From: CBDFGN01 sp965247065
Lineage (GTDB): Bacteria; Bacteroidota; Bacteroidia; Cytophagales; Cyclobacteriaceae
Direction: 5' to 3'
Length of the DNA stretch: 64,000 nucleotides
Assembly (NCBI GenBank): GCA_965247065.1
Contig: CBDFGN010000006.1
Location: 620,001-684,000, forward strand
Positions 10,074-19,781 of this stretch are shown here, piece by piece. Below the pieces are notes generated by a model, which did not search any database, had not been told where the DNA came from, and was given only the letters and a program-made list of their open reading frames with translations. The position numbers and the translations under genes were made by a program. Numbering within the stretch: position 1 is the first letter of the stretch; every line of letters starts with the position of its first letter.

Positions 10074-10760
10074 TGCATTCAGTACCCTGACCTCCACCCG
10101 GCGATTCGAAGCCTTGGCCTCATCCGTTCTCTGCCTGGTCAGTGGTTGAGACCCTCCGAAGGCCTTCAGTCGGATTCTGTTCTTTTTGATCCCCTTCTTT
10201 ATCAAATAAGCTTTTACGGCCTCCACTCTGTCCTGAGAAAGCGCCATATTAGCCTCTCCATTTCCAGCAAAATCTGTGTGTCCTTCTAACTGGATCTTCA
10301 TTTCACGCCTTTCCTTCATCATGGAGACCAACCGATTCAAATCCTCATGCGATGCTTCGAGAATGGTAGATTGCGCCCTTTGGAAAATCAAGTTTTGCAG
10401 AGTAAAGATTTCCCTTTGAACAGGGGACAGTCTAATATCCCTTTCCAGGTCCTCCCGGATTTCTATTTGCACCGTAAGCGGGATGTAATCGTTTGCACTG
10501 ATTACCAATTTGTAAGGGCGTCCTTTGAGCACAGCCAGCTGGAAAGTGCCTGTTTCTGCATTGCTTTGGCAGAATCCAATATCTTCCCCATACGGCTCTA
10601 GTTCATAGACTATTGTTGCACCTAGCCCCTCTCCGGATTGATAATCGAGCACCACACCTTTTATGTTAGCCATGTCTTCCTGCTGGTAGGCTCGCTGGCC
10701 ATAGGAGGTGAATAGCCAAAGCGACAGAAGCAGAATTAATACAATGTTGAGAAATCTCAT
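10065..10760 (-). CDS. OmpA family protein
   Basis: A 231-residue envelope protein with an N-terminal signal peptide (FLNIVLILLLSLWLFTSYGQ) and a carboxypeptidase-regulatory-like domain (IKGVVLDYQSGEGLGATIVYE). The C-terminal OmpA peptidoglycan-binding domain has IQLEGHTDFAGNGEANMALSQDRVEAVKAYL, RIRLKAFGGSQP and the final NRRVEVRV strand. It probably sits in the outer membrane or periplasm and contacts peptidoglycan. The domain combination is common in Bacteroidota. The start ATG at 10760 is well placed for the signal peptide. Confidence 0.88.
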   Translation of the reverse strand: MRFLNIVLILLLSLWLFTSYGQRAYQQEDMANIKGVVLDYQSGEGLGATIVYELEPYGEDIGFCQSNAETGTFQLAVLKGRPYKLVISANDYIPLTVQIEIREDLERDIRLSPVQREIFTLQNLIFQRAQSTILEASHEDLNRLVSMMKERREMKIQLEGHTDFAGNGEANMALSQDRVEAVKAYLIKKGIKKNRIRLKAFGGSQPLTRQRTDEAKASNRRVEVRVLNADS

Positions 10761-10867
10761 CTTTTGTGGTTTACCACCTATAACTGTACTACAAAATAAG
10801 ATTTTTGAGCTACAGTACCATGATTAAAGTCAGTTCAATAAGTACATGCCCTGGTTTAGATAAATCC

Positions 10868-11941
10868 CTACAAGAGTTTCCTGGTAACCTCTTCCACCTC
10901 CAAAATAAAATCCTTTCCGAATGCAATCGATGGGGTAGCAAATCCTACTTTGGGCTCAATCTCACTGAGAACTCTCTCTACGGCCAAAACTGCGGTAAGA
11001 GCCGTTAATTTATAGCCTTGAGGGGTTGTCATTACTGCTTCTTTGGTTGATCTGGATTTATTGGTTACCCGACCCCACAGGTAGTTTTTGCCGCTCTCCA
11101 GTCTCCTTGAAGAAGGCCCGGAAACATTTTTGTCAATCCAGTTTGAGGCGAGTTTTTGAAACCACTTGGATCCCAAAATCCAGCTAAAAAAGTTAAAAAG
11201 ACGCATCAGGCTAAGACTTCGACGAGTTACGGACGTGTACACGGTTATGTTGGGTATACGGGTACTGAAATAGGCCGTGCTGACATCTCCCCAGGGAATA
11301 CTAGTACATCGTTCTGGCCCGAAGCCAAAATCTATGTCCTCGGTAATGGCACCTCCCGGAACGTACTTGATGCTGCCGTCACGACGTACGGCGCTGCCGC
11401 GATTGATGTTCATGACCATGGTTTTCGAGGTTCCGGGTGATAACCCACCCTCGGCGTGAAAAGCCAATTCCAACTCCGTGGCATCTGGCATTTGCTCGGC
11501 CAGAAATGCCGCCAGGCAATCGGTGGGCACTACATCAAATCCCACCCCTGGAAGGAGTAGAATTTCCTGCTGCTCGGCTTTCACGTTCATAGAGGCTAAC
11601 CACTCGAAAATCTCAATTTCACCGGTTATGTCCAGGTAGTGTGTTTGAGTCTCAATGCAGGCGCTCGCAACGGTCCTGGCGGTTTTAGAAAACGGGCCCG
11701 CGCAATTCAATATAAGCTCGGCTTCCTGCAAAATCTTGACAAGCTCTTGCCTCTGATCCAGGCTGATGACTTTGAAATCCAGCTCGAACTGTTCGGCCAC
11801 CGGAACCAATTTTCTTAAATCCCTTCCAACCAGAAGCGGTTCAAGCCCTCGCTTTACTGAGGTTTCAGTTATCAGCTTGCCCGTATATCCATAGGCACCG
11901 TAAATAACGTATGCATTTCTGGGTACTTTTCGCATAAACAA
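10868..11941 (-). CDS. Saccharopine dehydrogenase NADP-binding domain protein
   Basis: A 357-residue protein of the saccharopine dehydrogenase-like/trans-acting enoyl reductase group. The N-terminal Rossmann motif YGAYGYTGKLI is at about residues 14-24. LILNCAGPFSKTARTVASAC and HYLDITGEIE follow, both hallmarks of this family, and then GVGFDVVPTDCLA. Members reduce imine or enoyl substrates with NADPH, and the substrate here is unknown. It is a single intact gene, divergent from the small secreted protein gene at 11971. An alternative start two codons downstream (MRKVPRN) is possible. Confidence 0.85.
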   Translation of the reverse strand: MFMRKVPRNAYVIYGAYGYTGKLITETSVKRGLEPLLVGRDLRKLVPVAEQFELDFKVISLDQRQELVKILQEAELILNCAGPFSKTARTVASACIETQTHYLDITGEIEIFEWLASMNVKAEQQEILLLPGVGFDVVPTDCLAAFLAEQMPDATELELAFHAEGGLSPGTSKTMVMNINRGSAVRRDGSIKYVPGGAITEDIDFGFGPERCTSIPWGDVSTAYFSTRIPNITVYTSVTRRSLSLMRLFNFFSWILGSKWFQKLASNWIDKNVSGPSSRRLESGKNYLWGRVTNKSRSTKEAVMTTPQGYKLTALTAVLAVERVLSEIEPKVGFATPSIAFGKDFILEVEEVTRKLL

Positions 11942-11970
11942 GATATGTTTGAATTCAACCAGGAAATCAA

Positions 11971-12378
11971 ATGAGTTATCAAATCCCCTTGATTCTTGTA
12001 TTGGTCTTGGGCACCGTTAACTTGGTCCATGGTCAAGTTGAACACAATTTCTCAATTGCCCCTCAAAAAACCAACTGTGACAGTCTCCCTCCGGCTTTCC
12101 TCAACGCCGATCAGGCCCTTGAGATGATCCAGGCAGCCAAATTCAGATTCACCGAAGATTTCCAGATAAGAAGAAATAGTGGACTCCGTGGGGCAAATTT
12201 CTACAGTTGTGATAACGAAAGCGGTTTTTTGATAGTAAAAGTTGATGACGAAAGTATAATATTTCAGGACCTCCCGAAAAAAATATGGAGTCAATTTATT
12301 GGTTCCGACAACATGGAGGGCTATTACTTCAAAATAAAGAGGAAGTATTCCATACTTCAGACCCTGGAAGATGAATGA
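11971..12378 (+). CDS. Small secreted protein, KTSC-like
   Basis: A 135-residue protein with a clear signal peptide (IPLILVLVLGTVNLVHGQ). The C-terminal half, with VKVDDESIIFQDLPKKIWSQFIGSDNMEGYYFKIKRKY, resembles the KTSC domain pattern of a short strand, a PxxxWxxF helix and a final YF..I..KY motif. That similarity is weak and recognised by eye. Two cysteines in the mature part (NCDSL and FYSCDN) could form a disulfide. The function is unknown. Confidence 0.55.
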   Translation: MSYQIPLILVLVLGTVNLVHGQVEHNFSIAPQKTNCDSLPPAFLNADQALEMIQAAKFRFTEDFQIRRNSGLRGANFYSCDNESGFLIVKVDDESIIFQDLPKKIWSQFIGSDNMEGYYFKIKRKYSILQTLEDE

Positions 12379-12411
12379 AGTGGCCAAAGGCGGGTGGTTT
12401 GTGACTGCCCG

Positions 12412-13374
12412 CTAATTAATCCTATTACTGATTTTCCTGCCCTCAAAATACTCTACAAAATTCATGGAGGCCTCTTCTGCCATGGCTATTCGTGCTTCAT
12501 CGGTTTCAGTTCCAATATGAGGCGTCAGCACCACGTTAGATAGTTCTAAAAGTTCCTTCGGAATCTTAGGTTCTTGCTCAAAAACATCCATTCCTGCGCC
12601 AGCAATCTGATTTAACTTCAGGGCTGAGATCAAGGCCTGCTCATCGATTACAGGTCCTCGCGAAGTATTTATAATTACCGCGTCGGGCTTCATTAGTTCC
12701 AATTCAGCCGGCCCTATCAAATGCCTGGTTTGAGCGTTCATAGGACTATGCAAGCTTAGAACGTCTGCCTGTCTCAGTAGCTCATCAAGGGGCCGGTAGG
12801 ATACCTGCAGCTGCTGCTCAAAATCCGCAGCAAGAGGATTCCGGTTGTAGTAGATAACCTTCATTCCGAAGGGTAAAGCTCTGGACGCAACCGCCTTTCC
12901 AATTCTTCCCAAGCCCACAATACCCAAAGTCTTTCCATGTAGCGTATGTCCCAGATTGTTCATCAGTCCCCATCGAAAATCCGGAGTCGCTCTTAACCGA
13001 TGGTCGCAATCCGCAATGCGCCGCATCAAGCTTATCATCAATCCCAAGGCCAGTTCGGCGGTTGGCTGAGTTGTAGAATTTGGCGTGTTGGCAACAACGA
13101 TATTGCGGCTTGTGGCATAGCTCATATCAATGTTGTCATAACCCACACCGTAGTTGCTGATAATTTCTAGATCGGAGGCATTGTCCATCACCTCCTTGTC
13201 CACCCTTGCAACGGCCAGAAGTCCAAGGTGGTCACCAATTATGGAGGCCAGCCTTTTTGGATTTGTAAGCTTTTCTTCAAGGTAGGTTACCCTATACCTA
13301 TCAAATAAAGTTTTGAGACCCTCCTTGGGAATTGGATACGGTACCAGAATTTTTTTCACGGTGGTTCTTGTCAA
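12412..13374 (-). CDS. D-isomer-specific 2-hydroxyacid dehydrogenase
   Basis: A 320-residue NAD(P)-dependent dehydrogenase of the glyoxylate/hydroxypyruvate reductase branch. The nucleotide-binding motif GLGRIGKAVASRA is present, along with the catalytic elements NTSRGPVIDEQAL (Arg), DVFEQEPKIP (Glu) and LTPHIGTETDEAR (His). NYGVGYDNIDM precedes the Rossmann domain, as usual. It is full length and cytosolic. The exact substrate (glyoxylate, hydroxypyruvate, D-glycerate or other) is not set by sequence. No operon partner is evident. Confidence 0.92.
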   Translation of the reverse strand: MTRTTVKKILVPYPIPKEGLKTLFDRYRVTYLEEKLTNPKRLASIIGDHLGLLAVARVDKEVMDNASDLEIISNYGVGYDNIDMSYATSRNIVVANTPNSTTQPTAELALGLMISLMRRIADCDHRLRATPDFRWGLMNNLGHTLHGKTLGIVGLGRIGKAVASRALPFGMKVIYYNRNPLAADFEQQLQVSYRPLDELLRQADVLSLHSPMNAQTRHLIGPAELELMKPDAVIINTSRGPVIDEQALISALKLNQIAGAGMDVFEQEPKIPKELLELSNVVLTPHIGTETDEARIAMAEEASMNFVEYFEGRKISNRIN

Positions 13375-13635
13375 ACCGGAAATTAGGAATATTACGCGCG
13401 TCTCTCAAAGTAATGCCTAAAAAATGCTAGTCCAAATTCGCTTACTTTGGTCCTGAATCAAAACATTTATTTTTGAAATTAGCACCGATGTCAATAGATG
13501 CTCCTTTGTTAGTTCAAGTCATTGGCCAAAGCGGTAAACATGCCAGATGACCGGTCGGCATGGGATAGCTTCCAGAGGAATCACCTGTGAAATTAAATTG
13601 ATTGCCGAAGTGGAGTAGCTCCGTGGCTGCTAGAA

Positions 13636-15579
13636 TTGATTTGTGCCAAGATATTGCCTAATTTCATGACTGTGAGTTGTGGAAAATCCCTATTGATCCC
13701 TGGGGTTTTTGTATTGCTATTAATCATTGAGGGGTGTTCCTCCGGGCAAAAAGCCTATCAACGCGGAGATTACGATCAAGCTGTGTTGAAAGCCATTAAC
13801 CGGCTGCAAAGAAATCCCGATCAGAAGAAATCCAGGGAGACGCTGACCGTGGCATACCCCGCCACTCATGATTGGCATCAGGACAACGTGAATCGCCACC
13901 AACTGTCGGGCGATGATTTTCGTTGGGAGCGAATAGTACTGGAGTATAGGCAGATGAATGTGATCTATAATGAGATCAATAGATGTCCCGGCTGCAAATC
14001 CATCATACCAGACCCTGCAAGCTATATCACCGAACTGAGAGAGGCCAAGGAGAACGCCGCCAAAGTGCGATATGAAAAAGGTATGGAACTTCTTGAGCGT
14101 GCTCGAAACAATCGGGACAAATACTCGGCCCGGGAGGCTTTTAATCACTTCAAGTTGGCCCTAGGGTTAATACCCGATTACTTAGATACCAAGGATCGAT
14201 TAGAGGAGGCCCGGTACTTGGCCACCTGGAAGGTAATCGTTGAACCTATTCCGCTCAGTGCTCGCAACCTGGCGATATCCCAGGAATTTTTCGAAAATAA
14301 AATTCAGGAGTTTCTGCACAACATGCCCTCCAGTGAATTCGTCAGATTTTATTCAGCTTCAGAGGCCGATAGGCTGGATATGCGGGACCCCGATCATATT
14401 CTTGCCCTGCAATTTGATGAATTTGTGGTCGGCCAGGTGTATTTGAAGGAAAGAGAAGTTGCGGTCACAAAAGATAGCGTGATCCTGGCCATGATAGAGA
14501 ATGGTAAGGTCACCCAGATAGAGTCTTCACCTACTTTCACCACTAGGGATCCAAATCCTCCCAAAACCTACAGGGGAAAATATGCTCCAAATACAACCAA
14601 TCTAACCACCTAGTCCTTAGCAACGTCAGCTACGTACAGTGAAAACAAAGGGAAAGGGGGAAAAGAAGACAAGGGACAATCAACCAAAAAGGGACCGCCA
14701 GCAGAGAAGGGGCAGTCCGGAGATAAAGGAAAGGGCGCCGAGAGCGTTTCCGGGGGGGTAGGCTCAAGCCACGCGAAAGGCAATTCTAAGGATAAGGATG
14801 AAAAGAAGGTCCTTGTATGCCACAGGTTGCCTGGCAGTATGGAAAGATCCATCACTCTTGAAGTATCCAAAAACGCGTTGCAGGCCCATTTGAACCATGG
14901 TGATTCCCAAGGTGATTGTCCCCCATACGTAGAGCCAGATCCTCCGTCGGATCATGATTCGGATGCAGATAGCTCACCGGAACAACAGCGTGACGCACAA
15001 GCTCAAAAGGAAAAGCAACAGGACAGAGCCCATAAAACACCGGACCCACAGCATAAATCAGAACAGCCGGAGGTCAAGAATCGGGATGAGACCAACGCCG
15101 ATGCCGGAAATCGCGATTCTAACGCTTCTGCAACAAATAAGACGGGTACCGCAACCAAGAATCCAGACCGTTCAGGCGAGGATCAAGGAGATCGTACCGG
15201 GCAGATTGTCGTCACTTCGAGTGAAGAAAATCCCACGCTAGAAGAACCAAGAGGTCCACAGCTAGTATATGGCACCGTAAAGGCCACAGTACATATCTTT
15301 CGTAAGTCGATCTCGTCACGAGGTATATTGGATTTCAAGATCTATGATGCTTACACGAACAAAGTTCTTACCCAGGAAAAACTTCCGGGAGAATTTTTGT
15401 GGTATACGGAATGGGGATACTACAATGGAGATGAACGAGCCCTGAATGATTATCACGCTGAGATCGTTCAATATCGAGAAGCACCCCCTCCACCACCTCA
15501 GGATTTGTTTATTGCCTTTACTGAGCCGATTTACGACCAGATTACCCAGAAAATCCAATCCTTCTACAGCAGATACTAA
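13636..15579 (+). pseudogene. TPR-type lipoprotein with CH..HGD motif insert, amber codon in mid-gene
   Basis: One frame of 648 codons is interrupted by a single TAG at 14611-14613. The N-terminal part has a lipoprotein signal (VFVLLLIIEGCSSGQ), then AYQRGDYDQAVLKAINRLQ and further TPR-like helices, then a domain of unknown function. The C-terminal part (FRKSISSRGILDFKIYD, GEFLWYTEWGYYNGDERAL, PPPPPQDLFIAFTEPIYDQI) belongs to the same Bacteroidota lipoprotein family, so both halves are one gene. Between them lies a ~200-residue Lys/Gly/Ser/Asp-rich insert that contains VLVCHRLPGSMERSITLEV...ALQAHLNHGDSQGDC, the CHxPPG...AHLxHGDxxGxC motif common in secreted Bacteroidota proteins. It is a pseudogene or a sequencing error; read-through is a remote alternative. 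A start at 13666 is also possible. Confidence 0.75.
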
Positions 15580-15594
15580 GGTCATCTCTATCAT

Positions 15595-16833
15595 TTGAAA
15601 GCCATCCTCACCCATTTTCGAGGCTTAATGGCCTCCATTGGCCCAGGCATCTTCATCGTCGGATACATCATTGGAACCGGCTCGGTGACCACCATGGCCT
15701 CTTCCGGAGCAAAATACGGACTCTCATTAACTTGGGCCCTGGCCCTGTCCTGCCTATTCACCTACGTCATGATTGTCGCCATTAGCCGGATCACCATTGT
15801 AACCCGGCAAACGCTGATGTACTCTATCCGGACCCAATTCGGTGGTGGATTCGCCATTTTCCTCATCCTGTCGCTTATGCTTACGGTAGTCCTATCTATC
15901 ATGGGAGTGATGGGAATTGCTACCGACATCTTCCGGGAATGGACCCGACCGTTGACCCCTGAAGGATCTGGTGTAAGTACTTTGGTAACCACCACAATTT
16001 TCAGTGCCTTATTGTATTACCTTTTTTGGACCGGCTCTCACCAATTTTTTCTAAAAGCCATCGCCATTATCGTGGGGCTGATGGGAATATGCTTTGTACT
16101 TACCATGCTCATGATAATTCCTAATCCCATCCAAATAGTACAGGACCTCAAACCACAGATTCCGGATGATCCCAGGGCCCATTTGATCATGGCCGGAATG
16201 GTGGGCACAACGATGGCCTCAGTTTGCTTAGTTACCCGCTCATATCTGGTGGCTGAGCATGGGTGGGGATTGGCCGACCTTGCAGCTGAGAACAAAGACG
16301 CGATAATTTCGATGGGGCTGACATTCCTGGTTAGTGGTGCCATCGTTGCCAGCGCAGCATACACAATGTATCCTCAGGGGATTGAAGTTGTTGACGCCAT
16401 TGACATGGTCAAGACACTTGAACCTTTGGCTGGTAGTTTAGCCACTGGAGTATTTGTCTTTGGAATAATAGCCGCCGCTCTATCCTCAATCTTTCCCAAT
16501 TACGTCCTGGGGCCTTGGCTGATATGCGATTACTTGAATATTCCACGGAGAATGTCTCGAAATTCCATTCGAATTGCGGTTTTCATCATAGCCCTGACCG
16601 GATATGTCATTCCGGTTTTTGGAGGGAGGCCTGTAATTATAATGATTGCATCACAAGCGGTAAGTCCAGCGGTAATGCCCCTGCTGATCCTGTTTGTTAT
16701 GATCATGCTCAATCGTCAAAAAGGATATCGAAATCCTATTTGGCTGAATGTCGCTCTGTTCATTACACTACTCTTTTCCCTCTACCTATCATACTCCGCC
16801 ATAGTCGGACTCCTGGAATATTTGAGTAACTAG
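15595..16833 (+). CDS. Nramp-family metal ion transporter homologue
   Basis: A 412-residue inner-membrane protein with about eleven predicted helices. The N-terminus MASIGPGIFIVGYIIGTGSVTTMASSGAKYG resembles Nramp helix 1, but the canonical DPGN metal-binding motif is replaced by GTGS. In helix 6 the usual MPH motif region reads GTTMASVCL. It therefore belongs to the divergent Nramp-like group whose substrate (divalent metal or otherwise) is unproven. The start is TTG at 15595, 16 bases after the lipoprotein stop, which suggests co-transcription. A relic of a second copy of its 3' end lies at 17485-17649. Confidence 0.8.
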   Translation: MKAILTHFRGLMASIGPGIFIVGYIIGTGSVTTMASSGAKYGLSLTWALALSCLFTYVMIVAISRITIVTRQTLMYSIRTQFGGGFAIFLILSLMLTVVLSIMGVMGIATDIFREWTRPLTPEGSGVSTLVTTTIFSALLYYLFWTGSHQFFLKAIAIIVGLMGICFVLTMLMIIPNPIQIVQDLKPQIPDDPRAHLIMAGMVGTTMASVCLVTRSYLVAEHGWGLADLAAENKDAIISMGLTFLVSGAIVASAAYTMYPQGIEVVDAIDMVKTLEPLAGSLATGVFVFGIIAAALSSIFPNYVLGPWLICDYLNIPRRMSRNSIRIAVFIIALTGYVIPVFGGRPVIIMIASQAVSPAVMPLLILFVMIMLNRQKGYRNPIWLNVALFITLLFSLYLSYSAIVGLLEYLSN

Positions 16834-16834
16834 A

Positions 16835-17430
16835 TTAATTCTTGGTTACCTTGAACCCAGCCCTTTCTTTTTGCTCAACAAAATAAGGCTGAAAAGTATT
16901 CTGAGAGTGCCTGGCCCACTTCCTATTGCTCTGGGGTAGCATTCCGGTCAATTTCTCTATCACCTCCAAATAGTCAGCGTTGCCTGCCTGGTTGTTCCAT
17001 TCATTTGGATCCGAAAGCCTATCATACAATTCTTGGCCGCCATCTTCATATCGGATGTAACGGTATTGATGGGTTCTGATCCCGTGATTATTCATTCCAA
17101 ATGTGGTAATAGCAAAACGCTCATCTTCTGAATTTTCTGTGCCGGCCATAATTGGGATTAGACTTCGTTTCGGTCATAAGCTGGCAAACCGTATAGTTCT
17201 AATAACGTAGGATAAATGGACAGCATTTCTACAGGATCATCAACCACTTTTCCTTTTGGAAGGTTTGGAGCCGCAAACAGCAGTGGAGCATTTGTAGCTT
17301 CTTCCCAAAGGGCGTGCTTGGCAAAAGTACCCTTTTCTCCAATTCGATAGCCTGATCTGACCCCAGAACGATCACCGTGTTTTCGGCGTATTTGCTTTTC
17401 TTTAGCGCCTCCAGCGTCGGTCTTCATAGG
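16835..17430 (-). pseudogene. Sulfatase C-terminal relic
   Basis: Two overlapping fragments encode the C-terminal part of an arylsulfatase-like enzyme: GYRIGEKGTFAKHALWEEATNAPLLFAAP...MLSIYPTLLELYGLP, then MAGTENSEDERFAITTFG...YRYIRYEDGGQELYDRLSDPNEWNNQA. A frameshift near 17160 separates them, and another near 17375 takes KYAENTVIVLGSDQ out of frame. The N-terminal catalytic half with the formylglycine Cys/Ser site is absent. It ends 2 bases from the Nramp stop codon on the opposite strand. It is a decayed remnant. Confidence 0.85.
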
Positions 17431-17484
17431 CTATTAATTCCCAGAAGCAAGGGTTCTAATAATAAACCATTTTCGGTGAAGGAT

Positions 17485-17649
17485 TCTTCTCCACTTCTAA
17501 TATTCTTTGTTTTTGTGATACTGAATCGCCAAAAAGATTATCGTAATCCAACTTGGCTAAATGTGGATCTGTTGATTACCCTCGCATTTTCCTAGTTTCT
17601 TACCTGCTCTGCAGTGGTAAGATTATTGATGGAATATCTTCAGAACTGA
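17485..17649 (+). pseudogene. Relic of a second Nramp-like gene (3' end)
   Basis: Translated on the plus strand this reads PLLIFFVFVILNRQKDYRNPTWLNVDLLITLAFS, then TAG, then FLTCSAVVRLLMEYLQN and a stop. It aligns along its whole length with the C-terminus of the Nramp-like protein at 15595-16833 (PLLILFVMIMLNRQKGYRNP...LLEYLSN). The copy is diverged and carries an internal amber codon. It is separated from the intact gene by the antisense sulfatase relic. Confidence 0.8.
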
Positions 17650-17748
17650 ATAGAGGTGCTCATGCATCTCTCTCGGGACCAAATTCTTTTGTCCTACCGC
17701 CTGATTTATTAATAATGTGATGGAAACTCTAAATATGCACTACGCAGA

Positions 17749-18657
17749 CTAATGCAAAGGCGTTTTCTTTTTTGCAATTTCAACAATTTTTCGAATGTGC
17801 TCAGGGGTGGTTCCACAGCATCCCCCTATAATATTTGCTCCAACATCTATAAGCTGAGCTACATATGAAGCCATTTCATCCGGTGTTTCAGGGTACACTA
17901 TTTCCCCTTGCTGATATTTAGGAATCCCTGCATTGGAATGAACTAGGATGGGTACATTTTTATCAAAAGAACGGATTTCCTTAGCAACGCCTATCATAAT
18001 TTCCGTGCCATTTCCACAATTCGCGCCTATGACGTCTGCGCCAATATCAAGCAATTCGGGAACCATCTGAGATGGTGATATCCCCATCATCGTTCTGAAA
18101 TCCCCATGAACCGTTGGATCAAAGGTCATTGTACAGATCATCTCACATTCGGTATTCTCCTTCGCAGCCTGAACGGCTAATTTGGCCTCAACGAGATCGG
18201 TCATGGTTTCAACTATGATTGCATCGGCTCCTCCATTTTCAAGAGCCACAGCTTGCTCCTTAAAAACCTCATATAGCTCCTCCTCCGTTACCTCCCCCAT
18301 CATTAGAATTATTCCCGAAGGTCCTATTGACCCCAAAACATGACGGTCCGGTCCGGCAGCTTTTCTGGAAATGGCTGCTGCAGCTTTGTTGATCTCTACT
18401 GTCTGCTCTTCAAGTTCATACCGCTTTAATGAAGTTCTGCTACCACCAAAACTGTTGGTCTCACACATATCCGATCCGGCATCAAACCAGCTTTTGGCTA
18501 TATCATAGACCTCTTTTTCATGGGTGATATTCCATAGCTCCGGACAACCACCAGGTTCCAAACCCTTTTGCTGAAGAAAAGTACCCCAACCACCATCGGA
18601 AATCAGGATCTTTCCTGATCTTACGGATTCGGAGATTTTGGTCAAATCATTTTTCAT
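17749..18657 (-). CDS. Homocysteine S-methyltransferase family protein
   Basis: A 302-residue zinc-dependent methyltransferase. The N-terminal substrate-binding motif DGGWGTFLQ and ETNSFGGSR are present. The zinc ligands are Cys214 (GANCGNG) and Cys280-Cys281 (GGCCGTTPEHI). It matches the homocysteine-binding domain of MetH/BHMT/MmuM and lacks the folate and cobalamin domains of full-length MetH. The methyl donor is therefore uncertain; betaine, S-methylmethionine or a partner protein are possible. It is a cytosolic enzyme of methionine metabolism. It is intact and lies in the same direction as the downstream-encoded epimerase and cox genes, but is separated from them by gaps. Confidence 0.9.
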   Translation of the reverse strand: MKNDLTKISESVRSGKILISDGGWGTFLQQKGLEPGGCPELWNITHEKEVYDIAKSWFDAGSDMCETNSFGGSRTSLKRYELEEQTVEINKAAAAISRKAAGPDRHVLGSIGPSGIILMMGEVTEEELYEVFKEQAVALENGGADAIIVETMTDLVEAKLAVQAAKENTECEMICTMTFDPTVHGDFRTMMGISPSQMVPELLDIGADVIGANCGNGTEIMIGVAKEIRSFDKNVPILVHSNAGIPKYQQGEIVYPETPDEMASYVAQLIDVGANIIGGCCGTTPEHIRKIVEIAKKKTPLH

Positions 18658-18735
18658 GTTATAAAAATCAGATCCATTTTGTTACTAACCAATACCCTGG
18701 AATAGAAAAGGGGTAGGGTTCATTCTCCACACCTT

Positions 18736-19656
18736 CTAATCCGGGAAAAAATCCACTACGATATCCTCCAGGTTGTACTTTGGATTCCAACCCCAATGGG
18801 ATCGGGCAGCGCCGTCAATGTGAACCAAAGACAACGAATCAACCAGGCCAACGACCTTGGGATCCGGCTGAAAGGAAAACTCAAAACTGGCTACTTTCTG
18901 CTTTATGGCAGCCCCAATCTCTCCAGCTGAAGGGGATATAGAATGGACGTTGTAGACCGCCTTTTTTATTTTTTCGATTGGTGCTTCCATCATCCGGATC
19001 ATGCCATCTACGACATCCTTAACGTAGATTGTAGACAAAGCTGAATCTGGATTAACAGGAAAAACATACGGTTCTCCGGCCCCTACAGCCACAAAGGCAT
19101 GAGAGGCATAAGCGGTTAAGGCGCCATGCGGAGCATAGGGGGATAGCACCAGCGGTAATCGAATACACCGAAAGTCAAGGCCATGAACTTGTTTCATATA
19201 GTATCCAGCCCTTTCTACCAATACTTTGGTCACGCCGTAGAATGTCTCCGGCCATTGCATGAAATCCTCTGGCAAAGGATCCGGCAGATCCGATCCATAC
19301 GTTGCTCCTGTGCTAGGAAAGAAGAACTGATCGACCTTGAACTCCAGCGCCAGCTCCATCAAATGCACGCTGGCGGCGGCATTAATATCCCAGGAGCGCT
19401 TGAGGTCCACTTCGGAGCTACCCGAAAGTAGGGAGGCCATATGGAAGATCTGGGTGGGTCGATGCTCCTGGATGATCGATCTCACCCGCTGATGATCAGT
19501 AATATCCCCTGCGATGTATGTTGCTTCCTCCAACTCTGCGTACTCCCCATCTCCCAAATCCAGAGCAACGACCTTAGAACCTGCGGCTAATAACCTTGCG
19601 GCCAATGGACGAGCTAGATTTCCTCCGCCACCGGTGATGAGATAACACGAAGACAT
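18736..19656 (-). CDS. NAD-dependent epimerase/dehydratase
   Basis: A 306-residue extended SDR. It has an N-terminal GGGGNLARPLAARLL dinucleotide motif (close to GxxGxxG), DITDHQRV, FHMASLLSGSSE, the catalytic STGATYG serine, and YGVTK with the active Tyr and Lys. This combination, and the SxxxxYV..VVDGMIRMME segment, resembles SDR-type L-threonine 3-dehydrogenase and UDP-sugar epimerases; I cannot choose between them. It is intact and cytosolic. It is preceded by the cox cluster on the same strand with a 125-base gap. Confidence 0.85.
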   Translation of the reverse strand: MSSCYLITGGGGNLARPLAARLLAAGSKVVALDLGDGEYAELEEATYIAGDITDHQRVRSIIQEHRPTQIFHMASLLSGSSEVDLKRSWDINAAASVHLMELALEFKVDQFFFPSTGATYGSDLPDPLPEDFMQWPETFYGVTKVLVERAGYYMKQVHGLDFRCIRLPLVLSPYAPHGALTAYASHAFVAVGAGEPYVFPVNPDSALSTIYVKDVVDGMIRMMEAPIEKIKKAVYNVHSISPSAGEIGAAIKQKVASFEFSFQPDPKVVGLVDSLSLVHIDGAARSHWGWNPKYNLEDIVVDFFPD

Positions 19657-19781
19657 AAATGGGCATGATACTGGGTAAGTTCACAATTTAATTGATACAG
19701 GTAGGAGTATCAAGGACTAAGTACTAAGACTAAAACAGAAAAGCCAAAAAAGGAAAAGGCGGAGCAGCCTTGTAATAAGGT

